Source of the DNA: an uncultured Clostridia bacterium
GTDB lineage: Bacteria; Bacillota; Clostridia; Christensenellales; UBA1242
Length of the DNA stretch: 27,601 nucleotides
Direction: 5' to 3'
Assembly: GCA_948434855.1 (NCBI GenBank)
Contig: CAOJFR010000014.1
Span: 1-27,601 of the forward strand
Shown here one piece after another: positions 1 to 6,627 of the stretch. The stretch's first letter is position 1, and every line of letters begins with the position of its first letter. The notes below the pieces were generated by a model, which ran no database searches, was not told the origin of the DNA, and worked only from the letters and a program-made list of their open reading frames with translations. Both the position numbers and the translations under genes were made by a program.

Positions 1-697
1 GACGCCCCAGTGCTGCCCTTCCAACCATAACTCCGTCTGCACCAGTTAGCTTTAAAATTTTTTCTACGTCTTCTTTTGACCTGCAATCTCCATTTGCAAA
101 AACTGGAATTTTTACTGCTCTTTTTGCCTCTGCAATGGCATTGTAATTTGGTGATCCAGAATAGCCCTGTGAGGTTGTTCTGCCATGCACAGTTATTGCA
201 CTTGCCCCTGCCTCTTCACACATTTTTGCAAACCTTGCCGCAATGTTTTCTCCGTCATTATATCCTATTCTAAACTTTACGGTTATTGGCTTATTTGTTG
301 CCTTTACGCACGCTGAAATTATTTCTCTTGCAAGCTCTATATTTTTTAAAAGCGCTGAGCCATCTGAGTTGCTGGTTATTTTTTTTGCTGGACAACCCAT
401 GTTTATGTCTATTATGTCAAACTTTTCTAGCAGCGGATTTGCACACGCCTCTGCCATTATTTTTGGCTCATGTCCAAATATTTGAACCGCCTTTGGACTT
501 TCGCCAGCTAGCGTTTGCAATAGGTCTTCTGTTTTTTTATTTTTATAGTGCAGAGCCTTGCTGCTTACCATTTCTGTGCAAGTTAAGCCCGCCCCAAAGT
601 CTTGACACATTTTTCTGAATGCCAAATCTGTGTAGCCAGCCATGGGAGCTAGGATTATATTTGACTTAAGCATTACATTCTTTATAAATAAACTCAT
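1..697 (-). CDS. dusB: tRNA-dihydrouridine synthase, DusB/NifR3-like (3' end cut by window)
   Basis: Flavoenzyme that reduces uridine to dihydrouridine in the D-loop of tRNA. The visible part, about 232 codons from the start, shows the family's N-terminal LAPMAGYTD segment, the NMGCP motif with the catalytic cysteine, the VKFRIGY strand, the VHGRT histidine motif, an FANGD turn and the FMN-phosphate site GADGVMVGRAALG. Only the C-terminal helical domain lies outside the window. I chose the ATG at 697; another in-frame ATG at 673 is possible. Neither has a convincing Shine-Dalgarno sequence. A good promoter ends exactly 6 nt before the upstream ATG, which suggests a leaderless message and supports that start. 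The gene follows the flippase gene after 35 nt. Assignment to the family is very secure; the choice of DusB over other Dus subgroups is by overall resemblance only. Confidence 0.93.
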   Translation of the reverse strand, partial: MSLFIKNVMLKSNIILAPMAGYTDLAFRKMCQDFGAGLTCTEMVSSKALHYKNKKTEDLLQTLAGESPKAVQIFGHEPKIMAEACANPLLEKFDIIDINMGCPAKKITSNSDGSALLKNIELAREIISACVKATNKPITVKFRIGYNDGENIAARFAKMCEEAGASAITVHGRTTSQGYSGSPNYNAIAEAKRAVKIPVFANGDCRSKEDVEKILKLTGADGVMVGRAALGR

Positions 698-703
698 GTT
701 TTT

Positions 704-732
704 ATTTTAGCAAAATGACGCACAATTTTCAA
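704..732 (-). promoter_or_regulatory. Sigma-A-type promoter for dus, leaderless architecture
   Basis: On the minus strand the -35 is TTGAAA (727-732) and the -10 is TAAAAT (704-709), with a 17 nt spacer that ends in TGC, an extended -10. Only 6 nt separate the -10 from the ATG at 697, so the expected +1 is the A of the start codon. The -35 abuts the stop codon of the upstream flippase gene. Confidence 0.65.
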
Positions 733-2307
733 CTAATTAGCCTGATTTTCTTGCAGCTTAGCATCTGTTTCTTGTGGCTTTGGCTTATGCTTTTTTATGA
801 ACATTACGAAGTATGAAACTGCAAACACAAGCACTGACATTCCTCCAGCCACAAATAGTGATATTGTTTGACTGAAAACAAAGCCACAAAGATAATTTCC
901 TGCATAGGCACACACTGCAACCAAACAAGATTGTATTGACACATAGAAATAGCCATCAGTTACTCTTACACCAGTTATCTTTTTGATTCTCTTTAAATTT
1001 AATGCTAAAACAATTAAATAACACACTCCGCCTGAAAGTGTTGCACCGAAAATTCCTACACCTGGGGTTAGGATTAACGCAACCTCTAACACTACCTTTG
1101 CTACGCAGCCAATTAAAAGCGACTTTACGGTGTGTTTGGACATATTTAAGCCCTGCAAAACACTTGCAGAAATTTGAACAAGCGAAATTAATATAATATT
1201 TATGCTGGCAAGTATTAATAATTTTGTTGCCATGATTAACTCGTTTGGCGTGAAGCTTTTGCCATATAGAAACGAAAGTGCCTGACCGCCAAAAACTATG
1301 AAACACAGTGCGCAGCAAATGGATATGCTGAGAGTGATTTGAAACACTTTTGATATTAAATGTTTAACCTGCTCTGTTTCACTTCTGGCATTTAATGAGC
1401 TTATGTTTGGTAGCAGCACCACCGCAAGCGAAACTGCTATTGTTACTGGCAAATTTACTAGCGGTTCAACCACGCCGGCTTGAATGCCAAGAAGCGATGT
1501 TGCCCCAGCACTTGCCATGCCTGTTAACATTAATAAATTTACCACCAAAAAGCTATCTACCATGTTTGTGACTGGCAAAACTAGTCCGCCAAGCGTCATT
1601 GGAACCGCCTGAGAAAGCAAACTTCTGCTTAAAAATTTTCGTGAATAACTGCCCGTGATGCCTTGTTTTTGTTTGCTTTTTTTTCTGAAAATGAAACATC
1701 CTAGAAGAAACAAAAATGCAAAAAATTCACTTGCAGAGATGCCAAGAAGTGCACCAAAAACTGCATATTCTGTGCCATAAACTGAAAGAGTTGTTGAAAG
1801 ATATATTCCACAACCTAGCTTGAAAATTTGCTCTATTAATCCGGAAATGGCTGTTGGAAACATTTGTAAATTGCCCTGAAAATAGCCCCTGAAAGCCGAA
1901 AGAACTCCGACAAACACAACCGCTGGAGCAATGCCATAATAACATATATAGGCATTTTCATTGCCCTGAAAACCAGAAATAAATTTTGCACCTAACACTA
2001 TTACTGCAGCACCTATAAGCGAAATGAGACTGAGAATTATGGTGCTGATTCCTAGCAGTTTTTTGGAGTCATTAAACCTGTTTTTTTCATTAAATTCTGC
2101 AACTAACTTTGATATGCTTGCGGGCATCCCTGAAGTTGCTATGGTGAGAATTAGGCAATATAGCGGAAATACCAACTGATATTGTCCCATTCCTCCGGCA
2201 CCGAGAACCGTGGCAAGCGAGATTCTGTATACAGAACCAATTACCTTGCCAAGCAAATTAAACACAACTAGGATTATTGCACCATTTAAAAAAGCTCTAT
2301 TTTTCAT
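733..2307 (-). CDS. Polysaccharide/lipid-linked precursor flippase, SpoVB/MurJ-like (MOP superfamily)
   Basis: Integral membrane protein of 524 aa with about 14 hydrophobic segments. The N-terminus, with GKVIGSVYRISLATVLGA followed by GMGQYQLVFPLY and SGMPASISKLVAEF, is characteristic of the SpoVB/YtgP branch of the PST/MOP exporters. Members move lipid-linked cell-wall or polysaccharide precursors across the membrane; some are lipid II flippases (MurJ type) and some act in spore cortex formation. The sequence alone does not decide which. The C-terminal tail is short and polar (KKHKPKPQ...). The gene lies 34 nt after the anchored hypothetical gene, probably in the same transcript. It lacks a visible Shine-Dalgarno sequence, and its start codon sits in a perfect 6-bp inverted repeat. 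Confidence 0.9.
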   Translation of the reverse strand: MKNRAFLNGAIILVVFNLLGKVIGSVYRISLATVLGAGGMGQYQLVFPLYCLILTIATSGMPASISKLVAEFNEKNRFNDSKKLLGISTIILSLISLIGAAVIVLGAKFISGFQGNENAYICYYGIAPAVVFVGVLSAFRGYFQGNLQMFPTAISGLIEQIFKLGCGIYLSTTLSVYGTEYAVFGALLGISASEFFAFLFLLGCFIFRKKSKQKQGITGSYSRKFLSRSLLSQAVPMTLGGLVLPVTNMVDSFLVVNLLMLTGMASAGATSLLGIQAGVVEPLVNLPVTIAVSLAVVLLPNISSLNARSETEQVKHLISKVFQITLSISICCALCFIVFGGQALSFLYGKSFTPNELIMATKLLILASINIILISLVQISASVLQGLNMSKHTVKSLLIGCVAKVVLEVALILTPGVGIFGATLSGGVCYLIVLALNLKRIKKITGVRVTDGYFYVSIQSCLVAVCAYAGNYLCGFVFSQTISLFVAGGMSVLVFAVSYFVMFIKKHKPKPQETDAKLQENQAN

Positions 2308-2319
2308 ACTGGTAGTATG
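2305..2319 (-). promoter_or_regulatory. Small hairpin containing the flippase start codon
   Basis: The minus strand reads CATACT-ACC-AGTATG, a perfect 6-bp inverted repeat with a 3-nt loop. The last three bases are the ATG of the flippase gene. There is no ribosome-binding site upstream, so this stem could modulate initiation. The stem is short and AT-rich, so a chance palindrome is possible. Confidence 0.35.
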
Positions 2320-2341
2320 TTAAACAAAGCTTAAAATAATA

Positions 2342-2932
2342 CTATTTTTTTATGAAGTTTAGTGTGAAACTAATTTTTGCTCCGGAAAGTTCATCGCCCG
2401 AGAGCGAACCTATCCAAATTAAAAATGTGAGTTGCTGGGTTTCATTGACATTTTCAAAACTTGCAAGCTCTATTTCATCTTCTTTAAGCGACTTGGTTGT
2501 ATTTTTTATGTCTTTTATTGATATGAAAATGTTTTTGCGTTCTTCCTCTGCTTCCACCTTATTTTTTGTGGTGTTTATCTCTATGTTGTTTATTATTATT
2601 TTATAGGCATTTCCTGCTGGAACAAAGACTTTTGCATAATAGCCTTCACTTGTTCCCTCGTCTGTTATTGTGGATGGCACAAGCGTCTCTTTATCAATTT
2701 CTCCAGTGGCAGGCTTTAGCCCTAACTCCATATCTGAAAGCTTTAGCTTGGTGCACTTTTCTTTTAATTCTTTATCATTATAAACCGAAAAACCTACTGC
2801 ATTTACGCCTATGTTTTCTACCACTATTTTTGTTTTGCTATATACAAATGCAGTGAAGCACACACCGATTACTGCAAAAACTAATGATGATAAAATTACT
2901 ACTACAGTTGCTGCTAGTGACTTCTTTTTCAT
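2342..2932 (-). CDS. Membrane-anchored extracytoplasmic protein of unknown function
   Basis: A protein of 196 aa from the ATG at 2932, which has an AGGAGA ribosome-binding site at good spacing; a longer in-frame start 9 codons upstream lacks one. It opens with KKK and a hydrophobic segment of about 25 residues ending near AFVYSKTK, an uncleaved anchor or an alanine-type signal peptide. The rest looks like an all-beta domain with a lysine/glutamate-rich middle. Near the C-terminus LTFLIWIGSLSGDELSGAKISF weakly recalls the W-(L/I)-x-G...L.G pattern at the end of the camelysin/TasA-like fold; that is a low-confidence impression, since the short signal segment lacks the usual SipW-type motif. It is cut off from the upstream mini-protein by a terminator and is probably co-transcribed with the flippase downstream. 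Confidence 0.75.
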   Translation of the reverse strand: MKKKSLAATVVVILSSLVFAVIGVCFTAFVYSKTKIVVENIGVNAVGFSVYNDKELKEKCTKLKLSDMELGLKPATGEIDKETLVPSTITDEGTSEGYYAKVFVPAGNAYKIIINNIEINTTKNKVEAEEERKNIFISIKDIKNTTKSLKEDEIELASFENVNETQQLTFLIWIGSLSGDELSGAKISFTLNFIKK

Positions 2933-2948
2933 AAAATCTCCTAAATTA

Positions 2949-2978
2949 AATTTATCCACTTTGCCTTTTATTATTCAA
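2949..2978 (-). promoter_or_regulatory. Candidate weak promoter for the anchored hypothetical gene
   Basis: The minus strand shows TTGAAT (2973-2978), an 18 nt spacer and TAAATT (2949-2954). The ATG is at 2932 with its AGGAGA site in between. The -10 is poor. A promoter is expected here because a terminator lies just upstream. Confidence 0.35.
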
Positions 2979-3020
2979 AGTTTTTTATAAAAAAAGAGAT
3001 TTATATATTTTTTCTCGCAT

Positions 3021-3042
3021 AAAAAAAACAGGCTTTTGCCTG
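3021..3042 (-). terminator. Rho-independent terminator after the two-TM mini-protein
   Basis: On the minus strand a CAGGC stem (3038-3042), AAAA loop and GCCTG stem (3029-3033) are followed by eight T (3028 down to 3021). It starts 7 nt after the stop codon of the small membrane protein. Confidence 0.85.
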
Positions 3043-3048
3043 AATTTT

Positions 3049-3240
3049 TTAAATATGACGGTGGTCTTTGGCCATTTTCCAAATAAACACTGAAGACACC
3101 ATTACAAAGAAAGTTGCTGCTAAAAATAATGAAAGCGATAAGATGCTGTAGTTTAAATATACAATGCATGCAACGCCAACAGCAAGAAGTAGTAAATTAA
3201 CTATTAATGTTATTATTAATGCTCTTTTTGAAACTTCCAT
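3049..3240 (-). CDS. Small two-pass membrane protein, unknown function
   Basis: A 63-aa protein starting at the ATG at 3240, which is preceded by a strong GGGAGGAA ribosome-binding site; an in-frame ATG 5 codons upstream overlaps that site and is unlikely to be used. Two hydrophobic helices are visible, about residues 7-30 and 33-53, with a basic tail (KMAKDHRHI). Both termini are probably cytoplasmic. It has its own promoter and its own terminator, so it is a monocistronic unit. That a protein this short is expressed from a complete dedicated unit argues it is real. I do not recognise the family. Confidence 0.72.
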   Translation of the reverse strand: MEVSKRALIITLIVNLLLLAVGVACIVYLNYSILSLSLFLAATFFVMVSSVFIWKMAKDHRHI

Positions 3241-3268
3241 GTGTGTTCCTCCCATAGTTTGTAATGTT

Positions 3269-3297
3269 ATTATATCACAACAAAAATTAAATTTCCA
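3269..3297 (-). promoter_or_regulatory. Promoter of the two-TM mini-protein
   Basis: The minus strand reads TGGAAA (3292-3297), 17 nt, TATAAT (3269-3274), with TGA directly before the -10, an extended -10. The leader is about 20 nt and contains the ribosome-binding site. Confidence 0.65.
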
Positions 3298-3315
3298 TAG
3301 TTTTTAAAAAATAAT

Positions 3316-3579
3316 TTAATTTTTTATCAAAAATATTGTTCTTCCTGCATCATGATTTATCTTTTCTGCCACCCTTTTGTGCTTAAACTCGTCTCGCACG
3401 AGCTTTTTTATTACTGTTCCACCATGATATCCATGCACAACTACCAAACACTTTATATCACTATCTAAGCTCTCTATGGCATAAATTAGGTTTATTTTTG
3501 CATCTTCTTTTGTTAGATTATGCAAATCTACAGTTTTGTGCTTACCATAATATAGCTCTATAAATTCATCTGGAATCAT
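3316..3579 (-). CDS. Stand-alone Smr-domain protein
   Basis: An 87-aa protein consisting of little more than an Smr domain, the small MutS2-related domain that cleaves or nicks nucleic acids, or binds RNA, in its various members. Visible family features are VDLHNLT (residues 17-23, normally DLHG), the HGYHGGTVIKKLVRDE block (49-64, the HGxG motif), KHKRV, and a closing GRTIFL strand. The glycine of the usual DLHG is asparagine here. The start codon shares one base with the stop codon of the upstream Big_2 protein gene (TAATG), so translation is probably coupled. The biological link between an anchored surface protein and an Smr protein is unclear. The next transcription unit has its own promoter downstream. 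Confidence 0.88.
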   Translation of the reverse strand: MIPDEFIELYYGKHKTVDLHNLTKEDAKINLIYAIESLDSDIKCLVVVHGYHGGTVIKKLVRDEFKHKRVAEKINHDAGRTIFLIKN

Positions 3580-5015
3580 TATATTGCTCCAAAGCCAATA
3601 ATTTCGCCTTTTTCGTTATATATTTCGCTATATCTTGCCCTTTCGTCCCAATATGTGAATGTGTAGGTTTTGCTATCACTATTATATGTATAAAAATCTG
3701 AAATAGAAGCCTCGTTTTGATTTTTAAACTCAAACTCATATTCATGGCTGAGATTATAGTCGTTTAGCGAAACTGAAACCTTGAACTTTCCATCTGCAAA
3801 TGAATTGAATGCTGCTTCATTTAAATTTAATATGTAGTAGCTTTTATCAGCTGACTCGTGCATGAAACTGCTGTTATAGGTTATGGTGTGGCTATGCTCG
3901 CTTTGTGTTAATGGGCTGAGCTCTACCACATCTCCGTTGGTGTATACCTTTCTGAACCTTAAATAAATTTTTGAAATTTTATTTGTGAAATAAATGTTAT
4001 ATGTTGAACTCTCTGACCTGTTTGCCAGTACGCTCTCTGCAATTTGATATTGCAAGAAATCGTTTAATATTGATGTGTCTGCAAAAATTTGTTCATCTGT
4101 AAATTCACTTATGTCTACTGGATTTGTATCCATAAACACAACCTTTTCATTAAAGTGAGGAGTTTTTGAAACCTCTATTTGTAAAAATTGTGGAGTGTAT
4201 GTGATTATGTGAACCTGAACAAGATAGTTGCCGGCAACTCTAAGCTCTCCATCAGCTGTTTTGCTGAAAGCTTGGATTGGTATAAATGTGTCTGAGTTGT
4301 TTGTTAGTGCTTCTGAATTGCATTTTAATATTAGGGTTTTATTTAGTGGGTCAATTCTTACATCTGACTTGTCTGGAAAAATGTTTGTGTCTATTTGAGT
4401 GTAATCTATTGCAAGAAGCTCGGCATTGACTGTGTTTGAAAACTCTCCACCAGCCATTGCTGCAGTTTCTATTCTATATTTATATTCTGTGTTATCAGCA
4501 TAAGCCACAATTTTGTTTGCAAAGTATTTTGAATATTCTCTGCCATAATATTTGTCATCAAAAACAGCTAACTCTTCTGCTGACACGTCATATACTGTGA
4601 CCTTTACGGAATCTTGAACCACCCCGCCAACGCTTGCTGTTATGGTGGTTTCTCCTGCTCCTTTATAGTTGACAAAAAGTCTGCCATCATTTGCTGAAAC
4701 CGATGCTACATTTTTGTTTGTTGACGAAACATTTACTCTTGTTGTTCCAGTTGATGTGTGAGCATAAACGCCTATCTCAAAATTATTCTTTTCTGGACTT
4801 GTCATATATACAGTTTTATTTTTTAATGAAGTATATTTTGCATCTGGATTTGTATATACATAATATGACTCATCTTTAACGGGCTCAACTATTCTGACAT
4901 CATACACATAATAGGTTTTATTGTTTGCAATTAAAAAGTATAGCGAAATTCCGCCAACTACGCCAACAACCAAAACTGCCATAAAAATAGCAACTAACTT
5001 TAATGACTTTTTCAT
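3579..5015 (-). CDS. Membrane-anchored protein with a Big_2-type Ig-like domain
   Basis: A 478-aa protein from the ATG at 5015, which has an AGGGGA ribosome-binding site; the frame is open 8 codons further but without one. Residues 1-30 are a signal-anchor helix with no lipobox. Residues about 70-142 form a bacterial Ig-like Big_2 domain: a VSSTNKNVASVS strand pair, GRLFVNYKGAGETTITAS, and VKVTVYD. The remaining 330 residues are beta-rich and rich in Asn, Tyr, Ser and Asp, with no recognised catalytic motif. It is likely an extracellular cell-surface protein. It is the first gene of a two-gene unit with the Smr protein. A divergently transcribed gene starts 143 bp away. Confidence 0.82.
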   Translation of the reverse strand: MKKSLKLVAIFMAVLVVGVVGGISLYFLIANNKTYYVYDVRIVEPVKDESYYVYTNPDAKYTSLKNKTVYMTSPEKNNFEIGVYAHTSTGTTRVNVSSTNKNVASVSANDGRLFVNYKGAGETTITASVGGVVQDSVKVTVYDVSAEELAVFDDKYYGREYSKYFANKIVAYADNTEYKYRIETAAMAGGEFSNTVNAELLAIDYTQIDTNIFPDKSDVRIDPLNKTLILKCNSEALTNNSDTFIPIQAFSKTADGELRVAGNYLVQVHIITYTPQFLQIEVSKTPHFNEKVVFMDTNPVDISEFTDEQIFADTSILNDFLQYQIAESVLANRSESSTYNIYFTNKISKIYLRFRKVYTNGDVVELSPLTQSEHSHTITYNSSFMHESADKSYYILNLNEAAFNSFADGKFKVSVSLNDYNLSHEYEFEFKNQNEASISDFYTYNSDSKTYTFTYWDERARYSEIYNEKGEIIGFGAI

Positions 5016-5043
5016 AGTTTCCCCTAATATATTATACACAATA

Positions 5044-5073
5044 AATATAATATAATCGCTGGGGTTATGTCAA
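5044..5073 (-). promoter_or_regulatory. Promoter of the Big_2 / Smr unit
   Basis: The minus strand has a perfect -35 TTGACA (5068-5073), an 18 nt spacer and TATATT (5044-5049); a TTATAT reading gives 17 nt. The leader is about 20 nt. It is back to back with the plus-strand promoter at 5107-5135. Confidence 0.6.
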
Positions 5074-5106
5074 ACAATAATTGTAAAATTAAATTTTGGC
5101 TTGGTA

Positions 5107-5135
5107 TTGAATTTGAATGGATTTAATGATATAAT
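5107..5135 (+). promoter_or_regulatory. Promoter of the plus-strand orphan gene
   Basis: TTGAAT (5107-5112), exactly 17 nt, then a perfect TATAAT (5130-5135). The predicted start is near 5142, followed at once by the ribosome-binding site GGGAG (5147-5151) and the ATG at 5158. Confidence 0.75.
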
Positions 5136-5157
5136 ATAGCCATAATGGGAGATAATT

Positions 5158-6537
5158 ATGAAGAAAACTAATGATTACGATAAGCCAAATAATAACGATG
5201 ATGAACTTGAAAGAATTTTTAATTTGTCTGGCAAAAATGAAAGCTTTGAAAGCGAATCAAACAATTCTTTTAAAAATAATAAAAGTACTGTTAAAGATTT
5301 TTATTATGAATCTGAAGAAGAATTTAATGAGGAACTTTTAAAAGATGGCGTGACTGCTATTATTGGCATTTCAGAGGATTGCTCGTTTAACGAAGCTCGT
5401 GATTTTACTTATTATTTTTATCATTCTGAAAATGAGTATAATGAAGAAAAAGTTATTTTTAATTCTTACTTTAAAGCGCTGCTTAATTATAACAACACTT
5501 TAAAAAGAATTAACCATAAAATTGACAAGTGTAAAAAAAATAATGTCAGCTATAAAAACCTAGAAATATCATTAGACGAACTCTCTAGAATGCGTGAAAA
5601 CTTTTATGATAACTGTTGGATTTATTTTAATATGATTAAAAATGATATTGACGAAATTTTGAAAGTTACTACAAATGTTATTGTTAAAAATGCCAACAGC
5701 TTATATGGAAATATTGATTCATTAAACGACATTTTGTTGGAAACTCAAATTGTTCACCCAAAAATGAAACGTATGTTTGACGCATTTAAAGCTGGTGAAG
5801 AAAACTTTGATGTTTTGGACTTTTCTGACAGACGAATTGTTAATTTGGTTAACAACTATATTGAATATCAAAGACTTTATGAATTTATAAAGTTTTATGA
5901 CTCAGTAACCGAGCTTTTTGAAGAATATTACAACGAATATAAGCTTAACGGAAAGTATAATAATAGTCCTTTTAAAACCCAAAACCAAAACATTGTGACT
6001 ATGTCTAAAGCCCAAGTTGAAGAGCTACTTAAATATTGTGTTTTGCTTAACACTGAATATTTAAAGAAAAGCAAAATGCAAAACAGAAACTTTATTAAGT
6101 CTTATTCTAATGTTAACCATGTTGTTGACGTGCTTAGACTTTCTGGACTTAATGATGATGAAATTAAACAACAAATGATTTGGTATGATAAAAATATAAA
6201 ATATCTTCAAAGAACCATAAATAAAAAATATATTATAGTTAATGATACTGGAAAACTTGTTTATGAACTGGCAAAAAGACTTAAGCAAGTAAACACAAGC
6301 CATATGACTGCTGGAGCCTCTGCATTAATGAATTTTTTTGGTATGATTGACAATTTGTCCTTAAACTCTTTTGCTTCTCCTAAAAAAACAGAACATATTT
6401 TTGTTCACATTAATGAAATTAAAGACATTATTAAGGGGTTGCAGGAATCATCAAAATCGGCTTCTATTATAAAAAAGCTTATATCTGAAACCTTTGGTGA
6501 TAAACTTAATAATGCACAAAACCCTCAGTTTAGCTAA
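5158..6537 (+). CDS. Uncharacterised helical cytoplasmic protein, the only plus-strand protein gene
   Basis: A 459-aa protein with a GGGAG ribosome-binding site, its own near-consensus promoter and its own terminator. There is no signal peptide or membrane segment, so it is probably cytoplasmic. The first 50 residues are polar, rich in Asn, Asp, Glu and Ser, and look disordered. The rest looks almost wholly alpha-helical, with acidic and lysine-rich helices; residues about 100-185 and 225-275 could form coiled coil or a helical bundle. A last segment, about 395-450, is again helical. No nucleotide-binding, nuclease, DNA-binding or peptidase motif is evident. I do not recognise the family. Codon use is strongly AT-biased, like the neighbours. 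It converges on the GLUG protein gene. Confidence 0.8.
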   Translation: MKKTNDYDKPNNNDDELERIFNLSGKNESFESESNNSFKNNKSTVKDFYYESEEEFNEELLKDGVTAIIGISEDCSFNEARDFTYYFYHSENEYNEEKVIFNSYFKALLNYNNTLKRINHKIDKCKKNNVSYKNLEISLDELSRMRENFYDNCWIYFNMIKNDIDEILKVTTNVIVKNANSLYGNIDSLNDILLETQIVHPKMKRMFDAFKAGEENFDVLDFSDRRIVNLVNNYIEYQRLYEFIKFYDSVTELFEEYYNEYKLNGKYNNSPFKTQNQNIVTMSKAQVEELLKYCVLLNTEYLKKSKMQNRNFIKSYSNVNHVVDVLRLSGLNDDEIKQQMIWYDKNIKYLQRTINKKYIIVNDTGKLVYELAKRLKQVNTSHMTAGASALMNFFGMIDNLSLNSFASPKKTEHIFVHINEIKDIIKGLQESSKSASIIKKLISETFGDKLNNAQNPQFS

Positions 6538-6542
6538 AAATA

Positions 6543-6584
6543 ATGCAAATTAGAAAAACGTCTTCTGATTTGCATATTTTTTTT
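6543..6584 (+). terminator. Rho-independent terminator of the plus-strand orphan gene
   Basis: An ATGCAAAT / ATTTGCAT stem (6543-6550 with 6568-6575) can be extended inside by AGAA/TTCT, and a run of eight T follows at 6577-6584. It begins 5 nt after the stop codon. Confidence 0.8.
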
Positions 6585-6588
6585 GCAC

Positions 6589-6617
6589 AAAAAAAACCAC
6601 AGGCTTTTGCCTATGGT
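6589..6617 (-). terminator. Rho-independent terminator of the GLUG-repeat protein gene
   Basis: On the minus strand the arm CCATAGGC (6609-6616) pairs with GCCTGTGG (6597-6604) around an AAAA loop, with one G-U pair, followed by eight T. It shares the 14-mer ACAGGCTTTTGCCT (plus strand) with the terminator at 3021-3042. Confidence 0.85.
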
Positions 6618-6627
6618 TTTTATTTTG

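Noticed and set aside
243..618. Overlapping plus-strand open frames over the dus gene
   Set aside because: They lie antisense to a clearly conserved protein, have no ribosome-binding site, and their translations are hydrophobic low-complexity shadows.
2975..3169. A 64-codon minus-strand frame overlapping the two-TM mini-protein
   Set aside because: It runs through the terminator hairpin and lacks a ribosome-binding site; the other frame has a strong one.
3296..3322. A/T-only inverted repeat after the Smr gene as a terminator
   Set aside because: The stem is seven A-T pairs with no GC; too weak to call on its own.
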